From Ramlibacter tataouinensis (GTDB lineage: Bacteria; Pseudomonadota; Gammaproteobacteria; Burkholderiales; Burkholderiaceae_C): a stretch of DNA of 64,000 bases. The stretch is taken from contig NZ_CP010951.1 in NCBI RefSeq assembly GCF_001580455.1, positions 434,001-498,000 on the forward strand. Direction: 5' to 3'. Shown piece by piece: positions 26,105 through 34,281 of this stretch. The first letter of the stretch is position 1; each line of letters begins with the position of its first letter. Under the pieces are notes generated by a model. It searched no databases, was not told where the DNA came from, and worked only from the letters and a program-made list of their open reading frames with translations. The position numbers were made by a program, and so were the translations under genes.

Positions 26105-26236
26105 ATGGCGGCGAGCGCGAAGAAGTGGCTGGGATGGAGCGCCGCCGCCGCGGCGCTCGCGGCAGTGTTTGCCCTCTACACGCAGCCGCAGCTGATGGTC
26201 ACACTCAGCGAACTGTTCTGGGCCTGCTTCAACTAG
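26105..26236 (+). CDS. Small membrane protein, 43 residues, downstream of an MFS gene
   Basis: Starts 3 nt after the MFS stop: MAASAKKWLGWSAAAAALAA, then VFALYTQPQLMVTLSELFWACFN. One hydrophobic helix (about residues 9-26) preceded by Lys-Lys predicts a single inner-membrane span. The tight spacing and hydrophobic pattern argue for a translated gene coupled to the transporter. Function unknown; an accessory subunit is only a guess. Confidence 0.6.
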   Translation: MAASAKKWLGWSAAAAALAAVFALYTQPQLMVTLSELFWACFN

Positions 26237-26303
26237 ATTCCCAGGGCGAGACATCCGGCTCGTTCACGGTTCGCAGGCGCCGGTCTGCCGCGACAATATC
26301 GGC

Positions 26304-27116
26304 ATGAAAGTTTTCGTCATCACCGGCGCGTCGGATGGCATCGGCGCCGAGATCGCCCGCCAGCTCGCGCGCGCCCACGGCAAGGACGCGGCGCTGGTTC
26401 TGGCCGCGCGCAACGGCGGCAAGCTGGAGGCGGTCGCCGCGCTGTGCCGGCAGGCCGGCGCCCAGGCCCTGGCCGTCATGACCGACGTGGCGCAGGAGGC
26501 GCAGTGCCGGGCGCTGATCGACAAGGCGGTGCAGGCCTACGGCCGCATCGACGTCCTGATCAACAACGCCGGGATGTCGGCGCATGCCCTGTTCGGCGAC
26601 GTGCGCGCCCAGGACCTGCACTGGTACGAAGACCTGATGAAGGTGAACCTGTGGGGCGCCGTGTGGTGCACGCACGCCGCGCTGCCGCAGCTGAAGGCCA
26701 GCCGCGGGCAGGTCGTGGCGGTGTCCTCGCTGGCAGGGCTGGTGGGCGTGCCGGGGCGCACCGCCTACAGCGCCACCAAGTTTGCGCTGGCCGGCTTCTT
26801 CGAAGCCTTGCGCATCGAGCTCAAGCCCGCGGGCGTGGCCGTGACCACGGTCTATCCCGGGGTGGTGGCGACAGAGACGCGCCGCCGCGGCTACAACGCG
26901 CGCGGTGAGCCGGCCGGCACCAGCGGCCTGAAGGAAGAAGCCGCCATGAGCGCGGAGGAATGCGCGCGCCTGGCGATCGCCGGCATGAACCGCCGGCAGC
27001 GCGAGGTGGTCATGACCGCCCGCGGCCGGCTCGGGCGCTTCATGAAGCTGCTGGCGCCGGGGCTGGTCGAGAACATGGCGCTGGCCGCGCTCAAGGACGA
27101 GGTCCGGCCCGATTAA
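26304..27116 (+). CDS. Short-chain dehydrogenase/reductase
   Basis: 270 residues of the classical SDR fold: nucleotide-binding TGASDGIGAE (7-16), NNAG (87-90), and catalytic Ser141, Tyr155 and Lys159 (SSLAGL...AYSATKF). The Arg cluster after the glycine motif suggests NADPH, but this is not decisive. The C-terminal extension (RQREVVMTARGRLGRFMKLLAPGLVENM) resembles DHRS7-like SDRs acting on lipid or steroid ketones. Its stop overlaps the ATG of the next gene by one base, so the two are co-translated. Confidence 0.88.
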   Translation: MKVFVITGASDGIGAEIARQLARAHGKDAALVLAARNGGKLEAVAALCRQAGAQALAVMTDVAQEAQCRALIDKAVQAYGRIDVLINNAGMSAHALFGDVRAQDLHWYEDLMKVNLWGAVWCTHAALPQLKASRGQVVAVSSLAGLVGVPGRTAYSATKFALAGFFEALRIELKPAGVAVTTVYPGVVATETRRRGYNARGEPAGTSGLKEEAAMSAEECARLAIAGMNRRQREVVMTARGRLGRFMKLLAPGLVENMALAALKDEVRPD

Positions 27117-27661
27117 TGCACGACTCGCAGATCCCCTCGAACTGGGTCCGGCGCTGGGCCCACCTGGTGCCCGCGGGCGGCGCCGTGCTCGACGTGGCCT
27201 GCGGCCAGGGTCGGCACCTGCGTCACTTCGCGCAGCGGGGCCACCCGGTCACCGGCGTGGACCGCGACGCCGCTTCACTGGCGCATGCGCAGGGCCTGGG
27301 CGAAACGCTGGTGGCCGACATCGAGAACGGCCCCTGGCCGTTTTCCGGCCGCAGTTTTGCGGGCGTCGTGGTGACAAATTACCTCTGGCGTCCGCTTTTG
27401 CCTGCCATCCTCGGCTGTATTGGCCCGGGCGGCGTACTGATCTACGAAACTTTCGCTGCCGGCAACGAGACGGTCGGCAAACCGTCTCGACCGGACTTCC
27501 TGCTTGCCCCCGGCGAACTGCTGCGCGCCTGCGAAGCGCTGCGTGTGGTCGCCTACGAGGACGGTTTCCTCCAGGGGCCGGATCGCTTCGTCCAGCGCAT
27601 CGCCGCCGTGCGTGCGCAGCCCACCGCTGCGCCAGCCCGGCATGCGCTCGAGGCAGCTTGA
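27116..27661 (+). CDS. Class I SAM-dependent methyltransferase
   Basis: 181 residues. Motif I is AVLDVACGQGRHLRHFA (about residues 23-39), followed by VTGVDRD, ADIENGPWPF and a YLWRPLLPAI motif-IV region. This pattern resembles TehB-like small methyltransferases. The substrate is unknown. The ATG at 27116 shares an A with the stop of the SDR gene; dapA starts 39 nt later. Confidence 0.85.
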   Translation: MHDSQIPSNWVRRWAHLVPAGGAVLDVACGQGRHLRHFAQRGHPVTGVDRDAASLAHAQGLGETLVADIENGPWPFSGRSFAGVVVTNYLWRPLLPAILGCIGPGGVLIYETFAAGNETVGKPSRPDFLLAPGELLRACEALRVVAYEDGFLQGPDRFVQRIAAVRAQPTAAPARHALEAA

Positions 27662-27700
27662 CCCAATCGTTAGAATTACTGTTTCCCAACGAAACCCGAC

Positions 27701-28588
27701 ATGACACCGATTACAGGCAGCATCGTGGCGCTGGCCACCCCGATGCACGAAGACGGCAGCGTGGACTACCCCACCCTGCGCAAGCTAGTCGATTGGCATA
27801 TCGCCGAGGGCACGGCTTGCATCGGCGTGGTCGGGACCACGGGCGAGTCGCCCACGGTGGACGTCGAGGAGCACCACGAGATCATCCGCGTGTCGGTCGA
27901 ACAGGCACGCGGCCGCGTGCCCATCATGGCCGGCACCGGCGCCAATTCCACCGCCGAGGCGATCGAGCTGGCGAAATATGCCAAGGCCGTGGGCGCCGAC
28001 TGCCAGTTGCAGGTCGTGCCCTATTACAACAAGCCGACGCAGGAAGGCATCTACCGGCACTTCAAGGCCATCGCCGAAGCCGTGCCTGAGCTGCCCACCG
28101 TGCTGTACAACGTGCCCGGCCGCACGGTGGCCGATATGCAGCACGAAACCGTGCTGCGCCTGGCCCAGGTGCCCGGCATCGTCGGCATCAAGGAAGCCAC
28201 CGGCAACATCGAGCGCGCGCAGTGGCTGATCCGCGACCTGCCCCGCGGCTTCGCCGTGTATTCCGGCGACGACCCCACTGCCGTGGCGCTGATGCTGTGC
28301 GGCGGCCAGGGCAATGTGAGCGTCACCGCCAACATCGCGCCGCGCCTGATGGCGCAGTTGTGCAAGCTGGCGATCGCCGGCGACGCGCGCGGCGCGATGG
28401 AGATCCAGCGCAAGCTGATGCCGGTGCACCGTCACCTGTTCGTCGAGGCCAACCCGATTCCGCTCAAGTGGGCGATGGCGCGCCTGGGCCTGTGCGGACC
28501 GGCCCTGCGCCTGCCGATGACGCCACTGTCCGAGCCGAATGAAGGCGTCGTCGAGGCGGCGCTGCGCGCGAGCGGCCTGCTCGCCTGA
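27701..28588 (+). CDS. dapA: 4-hydroxy-tetrahydrodipicolinate synthase
   Basis: 295 residues, the family length. It condenses pyruvate with aspartate semialdehyde in lysine and diaminopimelate synthesis. Schiff-base Lys164 (GIKEATGN), Tyr136 (VLYNVPGRT), and the pyruvate-carboxylate loop GTTGESPT (45-52) are present. A TAGAAT -10-like element lies in the gap upstream. It is followed by bamC 32 nt downstream, the usual order in Burkholderiales. Confidence 0.95.
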   Translation: MTPITGSIVALATPMHEDGSVDYPTLRKLVDWHIAEGTACIGVVGTTGESPTVDVEEHHEIIRVSVEQARGRVPIMAGTGANSTAEAIELAKYAKAVGADCQLQVVPYYNKPTQEGIYRHFKAIAEAVPELPTVLYNVPGRTVADMQHETVLRLAQVPGIVGIKEATGNIERAQWLIRDLPRGFAVYSGDDPTAVALMLCGGQGNVSVTANIAPRLMAQLCKLAIAGDARGAMEIQRKLMPVHRHLFVEANPIPLKWAMARLGLCGPALRLPMTPLSEPNEGVVEAALRASGLLA

Positions 28589-28620
28589 AAACGAAACATA
28601 CAAAATCCGAAGGGGATCAA

Positions 28621-29700
28621 GTGAAGCTCCAAGCAAAATCCGGCGTGCTGGCCCTGGCCGCAGTCCTCATGCTGTCGGCCTGTTCTGTGCTCGATGGCGA
28701 CAAGATCGACTACAAGAGCGCCGGCAAGGGCGCCCCGCTCGATGTCCCGCCCGACCTGACGCAGCTGTCGAAGGATTCGCGCTACCAGGTGCCCGGCGGC
28801 ACCGTGACGGCCAGCGCCTTCCAGGTCGGCCAGGCCGCGCCGGACATGCCGACTGCCGCCACGACCCTGGGTGACGTACGCGTCGAGCGCGACGGCCAGA
28901 AGCGCTGGCTGGTGGTGACCCGTCCCGCCGACCAGGTGTGGGGCCCGGTGCGCGACTTCTGGCTGGAAAGCGGCTTCCTGCTCACGCTGGACCAGTCCAA
29001 CCTCGGCATCATGGAGACCGACTGGGCCGAGAACCGCGCCAAGATTCCGCAGGACTTCATCCGCAACACCCTGGGCAAGCTGATCGACTCGGTGTACTCC
29101 ACGTCCGAGCGCGACAAATTCCGCACCCGGCTGGAGCGCACCGCCAGCGGCGGCACCGAGATCTACCTCAGCCACCGCGGCATGATCGAGGTGTACGCCA
29201 ATCGCGAAAAGGACCAGACGGTGTGGCAGCCGCGCCCGGCCGATCCCGAACTGGAAGCCGAATTCCTGCGCCGCCTGATGGTCAAGCTGGGCACGCCGCC
29301 CGAGCAGGCCAAGTCGCTGGTGGCCGCGGCGCCCGCCAAGCCCAGCTCGCGCGTGGCCGATGTCGCCGGCGCCCCGGTGGTGCAGATCGACGAAGGGTTT
29401 GACCGCGCCTGGCGCCGCGTCGGCCTCGCGCTCGACCGCACCGGCTTCACGGTGGAAGACCGCGACCGCACCCAGGGCACGTATTTCGTGCGCTACGTCG
29501 AGCCCACCGCCAACAAGGAGCCGGGGATCATCGCCAAGCTCTTCAGCTCCGAGAAGACCAATCCGCCGATCAAGTACCGCATCGCGCTCAAGAGCGAAGG
29601 CGAGAAGACCACGGTGTCGGTGCTGAACCAGAGCGGCGCGCCCGAATCCTCCGCCACGGCGCAGCGCATCTGCAAGGTCATCGCCGACGACCTGAAATAA
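28621..29700 (+). CDS. bamC: Outer membrane assembly lipoprotein BamC (NlpB)
   Basis: 359 residues. Lipobox LMLSAC with Cys21, an unstructured N-terminus resembling the BamC region that contacts BamD (IDYKSAGKGAPLDVPPDLTQL), then two helix-grip domains (about 95-200 and 245-355, the second with DEGFDRAWRRVGLALDRTGFTVEDRDR). It is part of the beta-barrel assembly machine. The GTG at 28621 follows AAGGGGA. dapA-bamC is a conserved pair. Confidence 0.93.
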   Translation: MKLQAKSGVLALAAVLMLSACSVLDGDKIDYKSAGKGAPLDVPPDLTQLSKDSRYQVPGGTVTASAFQVGQAAPDMPTAATTLGDVRVERDGQKRWLVVTRPADQVWGPVRDFWLESGFLLTLDQSNLGIMETDWAENRAKIPQDFIRNTLGKLIDSVYSTSERDKFRTRLERTASGGTEIYLSHRGMIEVYANREKDQTVWQPRPADPELEAEFLRRLMVKLGTPPEQAKSLVAAAPAKPSSRVADVAGAPVVQIDEGFDRAWRRVGLALDRTGFTVEDRDRTQGTYFVRYVEPTANKEPGIIAKLFSSEKTNPPIKYRIALKSEGEKTTVSVLNQSGAPESSATAQRICKVIADDLK

Positions 29701-29710
29701 GCAAGGGATA

Positions 29711-29740
29711 ACGAGGGGCGCTGCGGCGCCCCTCGTCCTT
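29711..29740. terminator. Terminator-like hairpin after bamC
   Basis: ACGAGGGGCGC (29711-29721) pairs perfectly with GCGCCCCTCGT (29726-29736), with a 4 nt loop and then CCTTTG. The U-tract is weak. It lies 11 bp after bamC and 15 bp before the next ATG. Confidence 0.65.
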
Positions 29741-29750
29741 TGATGGCTCC

Positions 29751-30527
29751 ATGATTCGATGCAAGAGCCTTGGCAGCGGCAGCACTGGCAACGCCACGGT
29801 GGTCCAGGCGCGCGAGGGCGCGCAGGTCACGCACTTGCTGGTCGACTGCGGGCTGGGCATCCGGCAGCTGGACAAGCGCCTGCTCCAGGCGGGCCTGACG
29901 GCCGCGCAGGTCGATGCCCTGTTCATCACCCACGAGCACGCCGACCACATCGGCTGCGCGCGCCAGTTTGCCCTGCGCCAGAACATTCCGGTGTACATGA
30001 GCCATGGCACTTATGCGGCCATCGGGCAGCCCGACCTGGGCGGCCTGCTGCGGCTGGTGGCCGACGGCGTGCCGCTCGTCGTGGGGGCGATGGAAGTGCG
30101 TCCCTTCACCGTGCCGCACGATGCGCGCGAGCCCTTGCAACTGAGTTGCGGCGACGGCGCCACGCGGCTGGGCCTGCTCACCGACCTCGGCCACGCCAGT
30201 GCCCATGTGCTGGAGCAGCTCGCCGGCTGCGCCACCCTGCTGCTCGAATGCAACCACGATGGCGGCCTGCTCGCAGCCTCCAGCTACCCGGCCTTCCTCA
30301 AGCGCCGCATCGGCGGCGACTGGGGGCACTTGGACAATGAAGCCGCGGCAGACATCGCGCGCGCCCTGCGGACCTCCGGCCTGAAGCAGGTGGTCGCGGC
30401 GCACCTGTCCGAACAGAACAACCGCCCCGACCTGGCGCGTGAAGCACTGGCGGCCGCGATGGGCTGCGACCCCGCGGACATCGCCGTGGCCGACGGCCCC
30501 AGTGGCTGCGGCTGGCTCGAGGCCTAG
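29751..30527 (+). CDS. MBL-fold metallo-hydrolase (YycJ-like)
   Basis: 258 residues with the zinc-binding metallo-beta-lactamase motif FITHEHADHIGCAR, an N-terminal CKSLGSGSTGNATVV strand and AAHLSEQNNRPDLAREAL near the end, as in the YycJ/WalJ group of predicted nucleases or hydrolases. The reaction is not known for this group in betaproteobacteria. It follows dapA-bamC, a linkage common in the order, but a hairpin separates it from bamC. Confidence 0.88.
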   Translation: MIRCKSLGSGSTGNATVVQAREGAQVTHLLVDCGLGIRQLDKRLLQAGLTAAQVDALFITHEHADHIGCARQFALRQNIPVYMSHGTYAAIGQPDLGGLLRLVADGVPLVVGAMEVRPFTVPHDAREPLQLSCGDGATRLGLLTDLGHASAHVLEQLAGCATLLLECNHDGGLLAASSYPAFLKRRIGGDWGHLDNEAAADIARALRTSGLKQVVAAHLSEQNNRPDLAREALAAAMGCDPADIAVADGPSGCGWLEA

Positions 30528-30647
30528 GACCAGAGGCCGGGCGAGCTCCGGCGCGCTCCCTCATGGGGTCAGCAGCTGCGCACGCGTTCGCCCGCGCCGG
30601 CAGGACTGGAGTGACCCTGCCGTCGACACGGGCTCGACGGGCGGAAA

Positions 30648-30938
30648 TCAGCGTCGCAGCAGCGGGAATGAGGGGCTGAGCGTTGACTGCGCGAGGGCCG
30701 GCTTCCCGGACCCGGGACCAGACACAACAGTACACACTTCCCCCTTCGATTGGGTGCAGGTTTGATTGCCCTTCGCGTCCACGGTGCACTTGGTAAACGT
30801 GGTGGGGACGCACTTGCAGGTCGCCCCTTGCGGACAATTTGCTTCGGCAGCGGCGGGACCTGCAAGCGAGATGAGCGAGGCCGCGAAGGCCGCAAACGCG
30901 AGGGAAGTGCGGGGGGTGGAGCTGGACTTGAAGTTCAT
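30648..30938 (-). CDS. Small secreted cysteine-containing hypothetical protein
   Basis: 96 residues. A signal peptide (about 1-31: positively charged start, then LAFAAFAASLISLAGPAAAEA) is followed by a short domain with five cysteines (NCPQGATCKCVPTTFTKC, then QTCTQSKGEVC) and a low-complexity tail. The pattern suggests one or two disulfide bonds in the periplasm. No family recognised. It is one of several small envelope proteins in this stretch. Confidence 0.55.
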   Translation of the reverse strand: MNFKSSSTPRTSLAFAAFAASLISLAGPAAAEANCPQGATCKCVPTTFTKCTVDAKGNQTCTQSKGEVCTVVSGPGSGKPALAQSTLSPSFPLLRR

Positions 30939-31089
30939 GTCGGATCTTCCGGTGAGGTGGCAGATGAGTCGCGGGCTGCAACGCCCGACCCGAACATGGG
31001 TTGCAGCCTGGCTGCGAACGGTTCAAGAGATTCGCGCAGGTGCTGCCCCCCTAGACACCCCACCGCAGGCTAGCCCCCGCGGCAAAAAC

Positions 31090-31115
31090 AAAAAGCCGCC
31101 CGAAGGCGGCTTTTT
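31090..31115. terminator. Bidirectional rho-independent terminator
   Basis: AAAAAGCCGCC (31090-31100), loop CGAA, GGCGGCTTTTT (31105-31115): a perfect 11 bp stem with A and T flanks, 18 bp beyond the stop of the leftward 83-residue lipoprotein gene. Confidence 0.9.
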
Positions 31116-31133
31116 GCTGAATCGGAGATCCGA

Positions 31134-31385
31134 TTACTTGGTGGCCGAAGCGGCAGCCGAGGCAGCGGAAGCGGCCGGGGTGGCAGCGCCAGCGGCAGCA
31201 GCGGCGGCAGCGGAAGCGGCGCCAGCGGAAGCGTCGGCAGCGGGGGCCGAAGCCGTGGCGGCGGGGGCAGCGGCGGGAGCAGCAGCCGGGGCGGGAGCGG
31301 GCGCGGGCGCCGGCTCTTCCTTCTTGCCACAAGCGGCGAGGGCGGCGGCGGCAATCAGGGTCGCCAGGACGAGCGATTTCTTCAT
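31134..31385 (-). CDS. Alanine/proline-rich small lipoprotein
   Basis: 83 residues: MKKSLVLATLIAAAALAAC with the lipobox LAAC (Cys19), then GKKEEPAPAP and a tail made almost wholly of Ala with Pro, Ser, Thr and Gly. The tail resembles a flexible wall-spanning linker, with no folded domain. A strong terminator follows the stop and a Shine-Dalgarno precedes the ATG, which supports real expression. Similar Ala-rich lipoproteins occur in related genomes (recalled, not checked). Confidence 0.72.
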   Translation of the reverse strand: MKKSLVLATLIAAAALAACGKKEEPAPAPAPAPAAAPAAAPAATASAPAADASAGAASAAAAAAAGAATPAASAASAAASATK

Positions 31386-31538
31386 TTCGGGTTCCTTTTA
31401 GGGAGATGCAAACAATTTCCGGAAACTGTCAAGAGCCGTCGTTTGGCTGCGTTGACCGAGCGCAAGGACTCGAGCTCTTGCGTTCAGCCTGCGATTATAT
31501 GCAGGAAATCCCCTAGCGCGGCATTGGGACCTGTCCGG

Positions 31539-32042
31539 TCAAAGCCCCAGCGTCACCGCCGGAAAGGCCGGCGAGCTCTTCAGCAGCCACTCATCCAGCA
31601 GCTCGCGCAAGAGCAGGCGCCGCCGCGTTTCGCTGCCGCACACGCCATTGCTGCGCTCCACATCCAGGCGCTGCAGCACCCACTGTGGGCTCCAGATGGC
31701 GCTCGGGAACCCCAGCGGATCGGCCGAGCGGCAGCCGCGGGCTTCGATGACGTGCGACCAGGCCTGGCGCCAGGTGACGAAGCGCGCGTGCTGGCGAATC
31801 ACCTCGTCATAGCGGCAGGCCAGCAGGATGCAGCGACGGCCGGCGCGCGACCAGTCCTGCAGTGACTGCGCCACCTCGCGCTCACCCAGCGGCCAGTCCT
31901 GGAAGCTGGCGTCGGACAGGATGAGCTCGGGCCAGCCCTCGCGCGCGGCACAGGCCAGCGCATCGCGCACTCCCTGTCGGAACGCCTCGCGCCCGGCGAA
32001 GCGGCCTTCAGGCAGGGCTTCGCCCTGTTGCTGTTGGCTCAT
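31539..32042 (-). CDS. Conserved-looking hypothetical protein coupled to roxA
   Basis: 167 residues, cytoplasmic, no signal or membrane segment. Visible blocks: GREAFRQGVRDALACAAREG, a WPELILSDASFQDWPLGERE region, GRRCILLACRYDEVIR, and WRQAWSHVIEAR. The alternating strands and helices recall a phospholipase-D or receiver-like alpha/beta fold, but I cannot assign a family. Its ATG overlaps the roxA stop by 4 nt, so it is translated with the ribosomal oxygenase and may share its role. Confidence 0.78.
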   Translation of the reverse strand: MSQQQQGEALPEGRFAGREAFRQGVRDALACAAREGWPELILSDASFQDWPLGEREVAQSLQDWSRAGRRCILLACRYDEVIRQHARFVTWRQAWSHVIEARGCRSADPLGFPSAIWSPQWVLQRLDVERSNGVCGSETRRRLLLRELLDEWLLKSSPAFPAVTLGL

Positions 32043-33175
32043 GGCCCCACCTCCTCCCGCGGATGCAGCCATCCGGCCTCGCACCATGAGGCCAGGACCT
32101 CCAGCGCCTGGTCGCTGGCCTTGGCGACCTGGGCCGCGCTGAGCGCGCGCCGGTCGGCCAGCGCACGCATCAGGGTCGCATCGCGACCCGCCGCGCGCAG
32201 GCTCTCGCCGTTGATGAACACATGCCGGCGGTCGTACATCATGCGCGTGCGCCGGTCCAGCACCAGCGCGCCCGCGAGGTCCGGCTCCTCCTCGCGCGGC
32301 TCGAACCAGACGTTGGCCTTGGGCTCGGTGATGTACTCGCCCAGCGCGCGGGCCAGCACGTCGCGGTCGGCCAGCGCCGAATGCAGGGCGGCCTGCGCGA
32401 ACGCCAGCAACGGCGCGGGCACTTCGCCGGGCGCATCGGTGGCCGGCTGGGAAGGGTCCCAGTAGAGCGATTCGCCGGCGATGTCGGGCGCATCGTCGGC
32501 AATGCGCTGCAGCAGATCGCGCGCCAGTTCGCCGCGATTGGGCGTGCGAAAGCCGATCGAGTAGGTCTGGCACTCGCCCTCGGCGATGCCGTCGTGCGCC
32601 CAGCGCGGCGGCAGGTACAGCATGTCGCCGGGCTCGAGCACATGTTCCTCCTCGGGCTCGAAGTTCGACAGGATCTTGACCGGCACGTCCTCGCGCAGTG
32701 TCATGTCCTTGCAGGGACCGATGCGCCAGCGCCGGCGGCCCTGCGCCTGCAGCAGGAACACGTCGTAGGAGTCATAGTGCGGGCCGACGCCGCCGCCGTC
32801 GGTGGCGTAGCTCACCATCAGGTCGTCCAGCCGCGCCTGCGGCGCGAAGCTGAAGCGCTGCAGCAGGGCGTGGGCCGCATCGTGGTGCAGGTCCAGCCCC
32901 TGTACCAGCAAGGTCCATTTCGCTTGCGACAGGGGCGGCAGCGCGCGCCGCGCGAAGGGACCGCGGCGCATGCGCCACTGGCCGCGCGATTGCGACACCA
33001 GCCGCGATTCGACATGGTCGGCGGCGGCCAGCGCGAACAGCTCGCTGCGCGACAGCAGGGGCCGCATGCCGGGCACGGCCCCGCGCACCAGCAGCGGTTT
33101 CTTCTGCCAGTGGCGGCGCATGAATTGTTGCGGGGAGAGGCCGCCCAGCAGCGGCGAAGCGTGTGCGATGTCCAT
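32039..33175 (-). CDS. roxA: JmjC/cupin ribosomal protein oxygenase (YcfD/RoxA-like)
   Basis: 378 residues. A 2-oxoglutarate/iron oxygenase: iron ligands His133 and Asp135 in GPHYDSYDVF and His194 in PPRWAHDG; start MDIAHASPLLGGLSPQQFMRR and HWQKKPLLVRGA match YcfD, which hydroxylates an arginine of ribosomal protein uL16. The C-terminal winged-helix part (about 290-378) is also present. I chose the ATG at 33175; an earlier in-frame region is out of family range. Divergent from the slyD-like gene by 21 bp. Confidence 0.9.
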   Translation of the reverse strand: MDIAHASPLLGGLSPQQFMRRHWQKKPLLVRGAVPGMRPLLSRSELFALAAADHVESRLVSQSRGQWRMRRGPFARRALPPLSQAKWTLLVQGLDLHHDAAHALLQRFSFAPQARLDDLMVSYATDGGGVGPHYDSYDVFLLQAQGRRRWRIGPCKDMTLREDVPVKILSNFEPEEEHVLEPGDMLYLPPRWAHDGIAEGECQTYSIGFRTPNRGELARDLLQRIADDAPDIAGESLYWDPSQPATDAPGEVPAPLLAFAQAALHSALADRDVLARALGEYITEPKANVWFEPREEEPDLAGALVLDRRTRMMYDRRHVFINGESLRAAGRDATLMRALADRRALSAAQVAKASDQALEVLASWCEAGWLHPREEVGP

Positions 33176-33196
33176 GGGAACTGCGACAATTCTCCT

Positions 33197-33694
33197 ATGG
33201 AAAACGCGCAAGTCACGCCGCAGTGCGTGGTCGCCCTGACCTGGGTGCTGAAGGACACATTGGGCGAGGTGCTGGACGAGTTGACGGAACCGGTGGAATT
33301 CCTGGTCGGCGGCGAGGACCTGCTCGCCAAGATCGAGGAGGCCCTGCAAGGCCACGGGGCCGGCGACCGGCTCGACCTGCACCTGGAGCCGGAGGACGCC
33401 TTCGGCGAGTACGACGAGCAGCTCGTGTTCCTCGAGCCGCGCCAGCTGTTCCCGGCGGAACTCGAGGAAGGCATGACCTTCGACGGTCTGCCGGCGGGCG
33501 CCAATCCCGCCGCGCCGGCCGACGCTCTCTACACCGTCACGGAAATCTATCCCGAGCACGTGGTGCTGGACGGCAACCACCCGCTGGCGGGCATCGCCAT
33601 CCGGCTGCACCTGAAGGTCGAGGGCGTGCGCGAGGCGACCGAGGAAGAGGTCGGCCGCGGCTCGGCCGGCACCGGCTTCTTCAAGATCGGCTGA
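33197..33694 (+). CDS. SlyD-like FKBP-type peptidyl-prolyl isomerase
   Basis: 165 residues with the FKBP catalytic half (ALTWVLKDTLGEVLDE, PVEFLVGGEDLL), the chaperone insert-in-flap region (about 70-120: EPEDAFGEYDEQLVFLEPRQLFP) and NHPLAGIAIRLHLKVEGV, as in SlyD. It lacks the His/Cys-rich nickel tail of E. coli SlyD and ends at GTGFFKIG, so a nickel role is unlikely. The ATG at 33197 is well placed for a promoter shared with roxA. Confidence 0.88.
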   Translation: MENAQVTPQCVVALTWVLKDTLGEVLDELTEPVEFLVGGEDLLAKIEEALQGHGAGDRLDLHLEPEDAFGEYDEQLVFLEPRQLFPAELEEGMTFDGLPAGANPAAPADALYTVTEIYPEHVVLDGNHPLAGIAIRLHLKVEGVREATEEEVGRGSAGTGFFKIG

Positions 33695-33714
33695 CCAGGG
33701 CCTGGTGCGCCGCC

Positions 33715-34266
33715 CTAGCCGGCGAGGTAGATCAGGCCGTTCTCGATCCGCACGCGGTCGCCGGCGCGCAGGTTGCCGGTGGCGCTGACGTCGAAGGTGC
33801 GCATCGCGCCGGAATCGGTCTGCACCCAGATCCGGTACACCGGGCCGCCGGTGTTGTAGACGCGGTTGCCGCCGGCCATGTGGCTGCCGACGGCTGCTCC
33901 GCCGATGGCGCCCAGCACCGTGGCCGCGCCCTTGCCGCCGCCACTGCCGATCTGGTTGCCCAGGACACCGCCCACGATGCCGCCGATGATGGTGCCGACT
34001 GGGTCGTTGCCGGTGACGACCGGCTGCCCGTTGCTGACCATCGCCACGTTGGTGATGCGGCCGAATTCGACGACGGTGGCGGTCGGCGCCGGTGCAGTGC
34101 CGTACGCCCCCGCAGGCGGGTTGGTCCCGTAGGGATTGGTCGTCGACAAAGGCGACGCCGGATAGTTGTTCGGCCCGTAGGGGTCGGGCGGCACTGCGCA
34201 GGCGGCCAAGCTCGCGGCAAGCGCGGCGGCACAGGCCCGCGGCAGGACGCGAATCTTGGCTGGCAT
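33715..34266 (-). CDS. Glycine-zipper 2TM outer-membrane lipoprotein (paralog 1)
   Basis: 183 residues. Lipobox LAAC near Cys23, a Pro/Asn/Tyr-rich spacer, then a glycine zipper pair (GTIIGGIVGGVLGNQIG and AATVLGAIGGAAVGS, about 88-130) and a C-terminal small beta domain (YRIWVQTDSGAMRTFDVS, LRAGDRVRIENGLIYLA). This is the SlyB/Pcp-like 17 kDa antigen fold. It lies 15 bp after paralog 2 on the same strand, with paralog 3 beyond it. The zipper here has full Gly-x3-Gly spacing. Confidence 0.88.
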   Translation of the reverse strand: MPAKIRVLPRACAAALAASLAACAVPPDPYGPNNYPASPLSTTNPYGTNPPAGAYGTAPAPTATVVEFGRITNVAMVSNGQPVVTGNDPVGTIIGGIVGGVLGNQIGSGGGKGAATVLGAIGGAAVGSHMAGGNRVYNTGGPVYRIWVQTDSGAMRTFDVSATGNLRAGDRVRIENGLIYLAG

Positions 34267-34281
34267 GGTGGCCTCGCTGTC

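Noticed and set aside
31134..31385. Plus-strand alanine-rich frame (30766-31401) as a gene
   Set aside because: The minus-strand frame has a start, a lipobox and a terminator just after its stop; the plus frame reads through that terminator and lacks a ribosome site.
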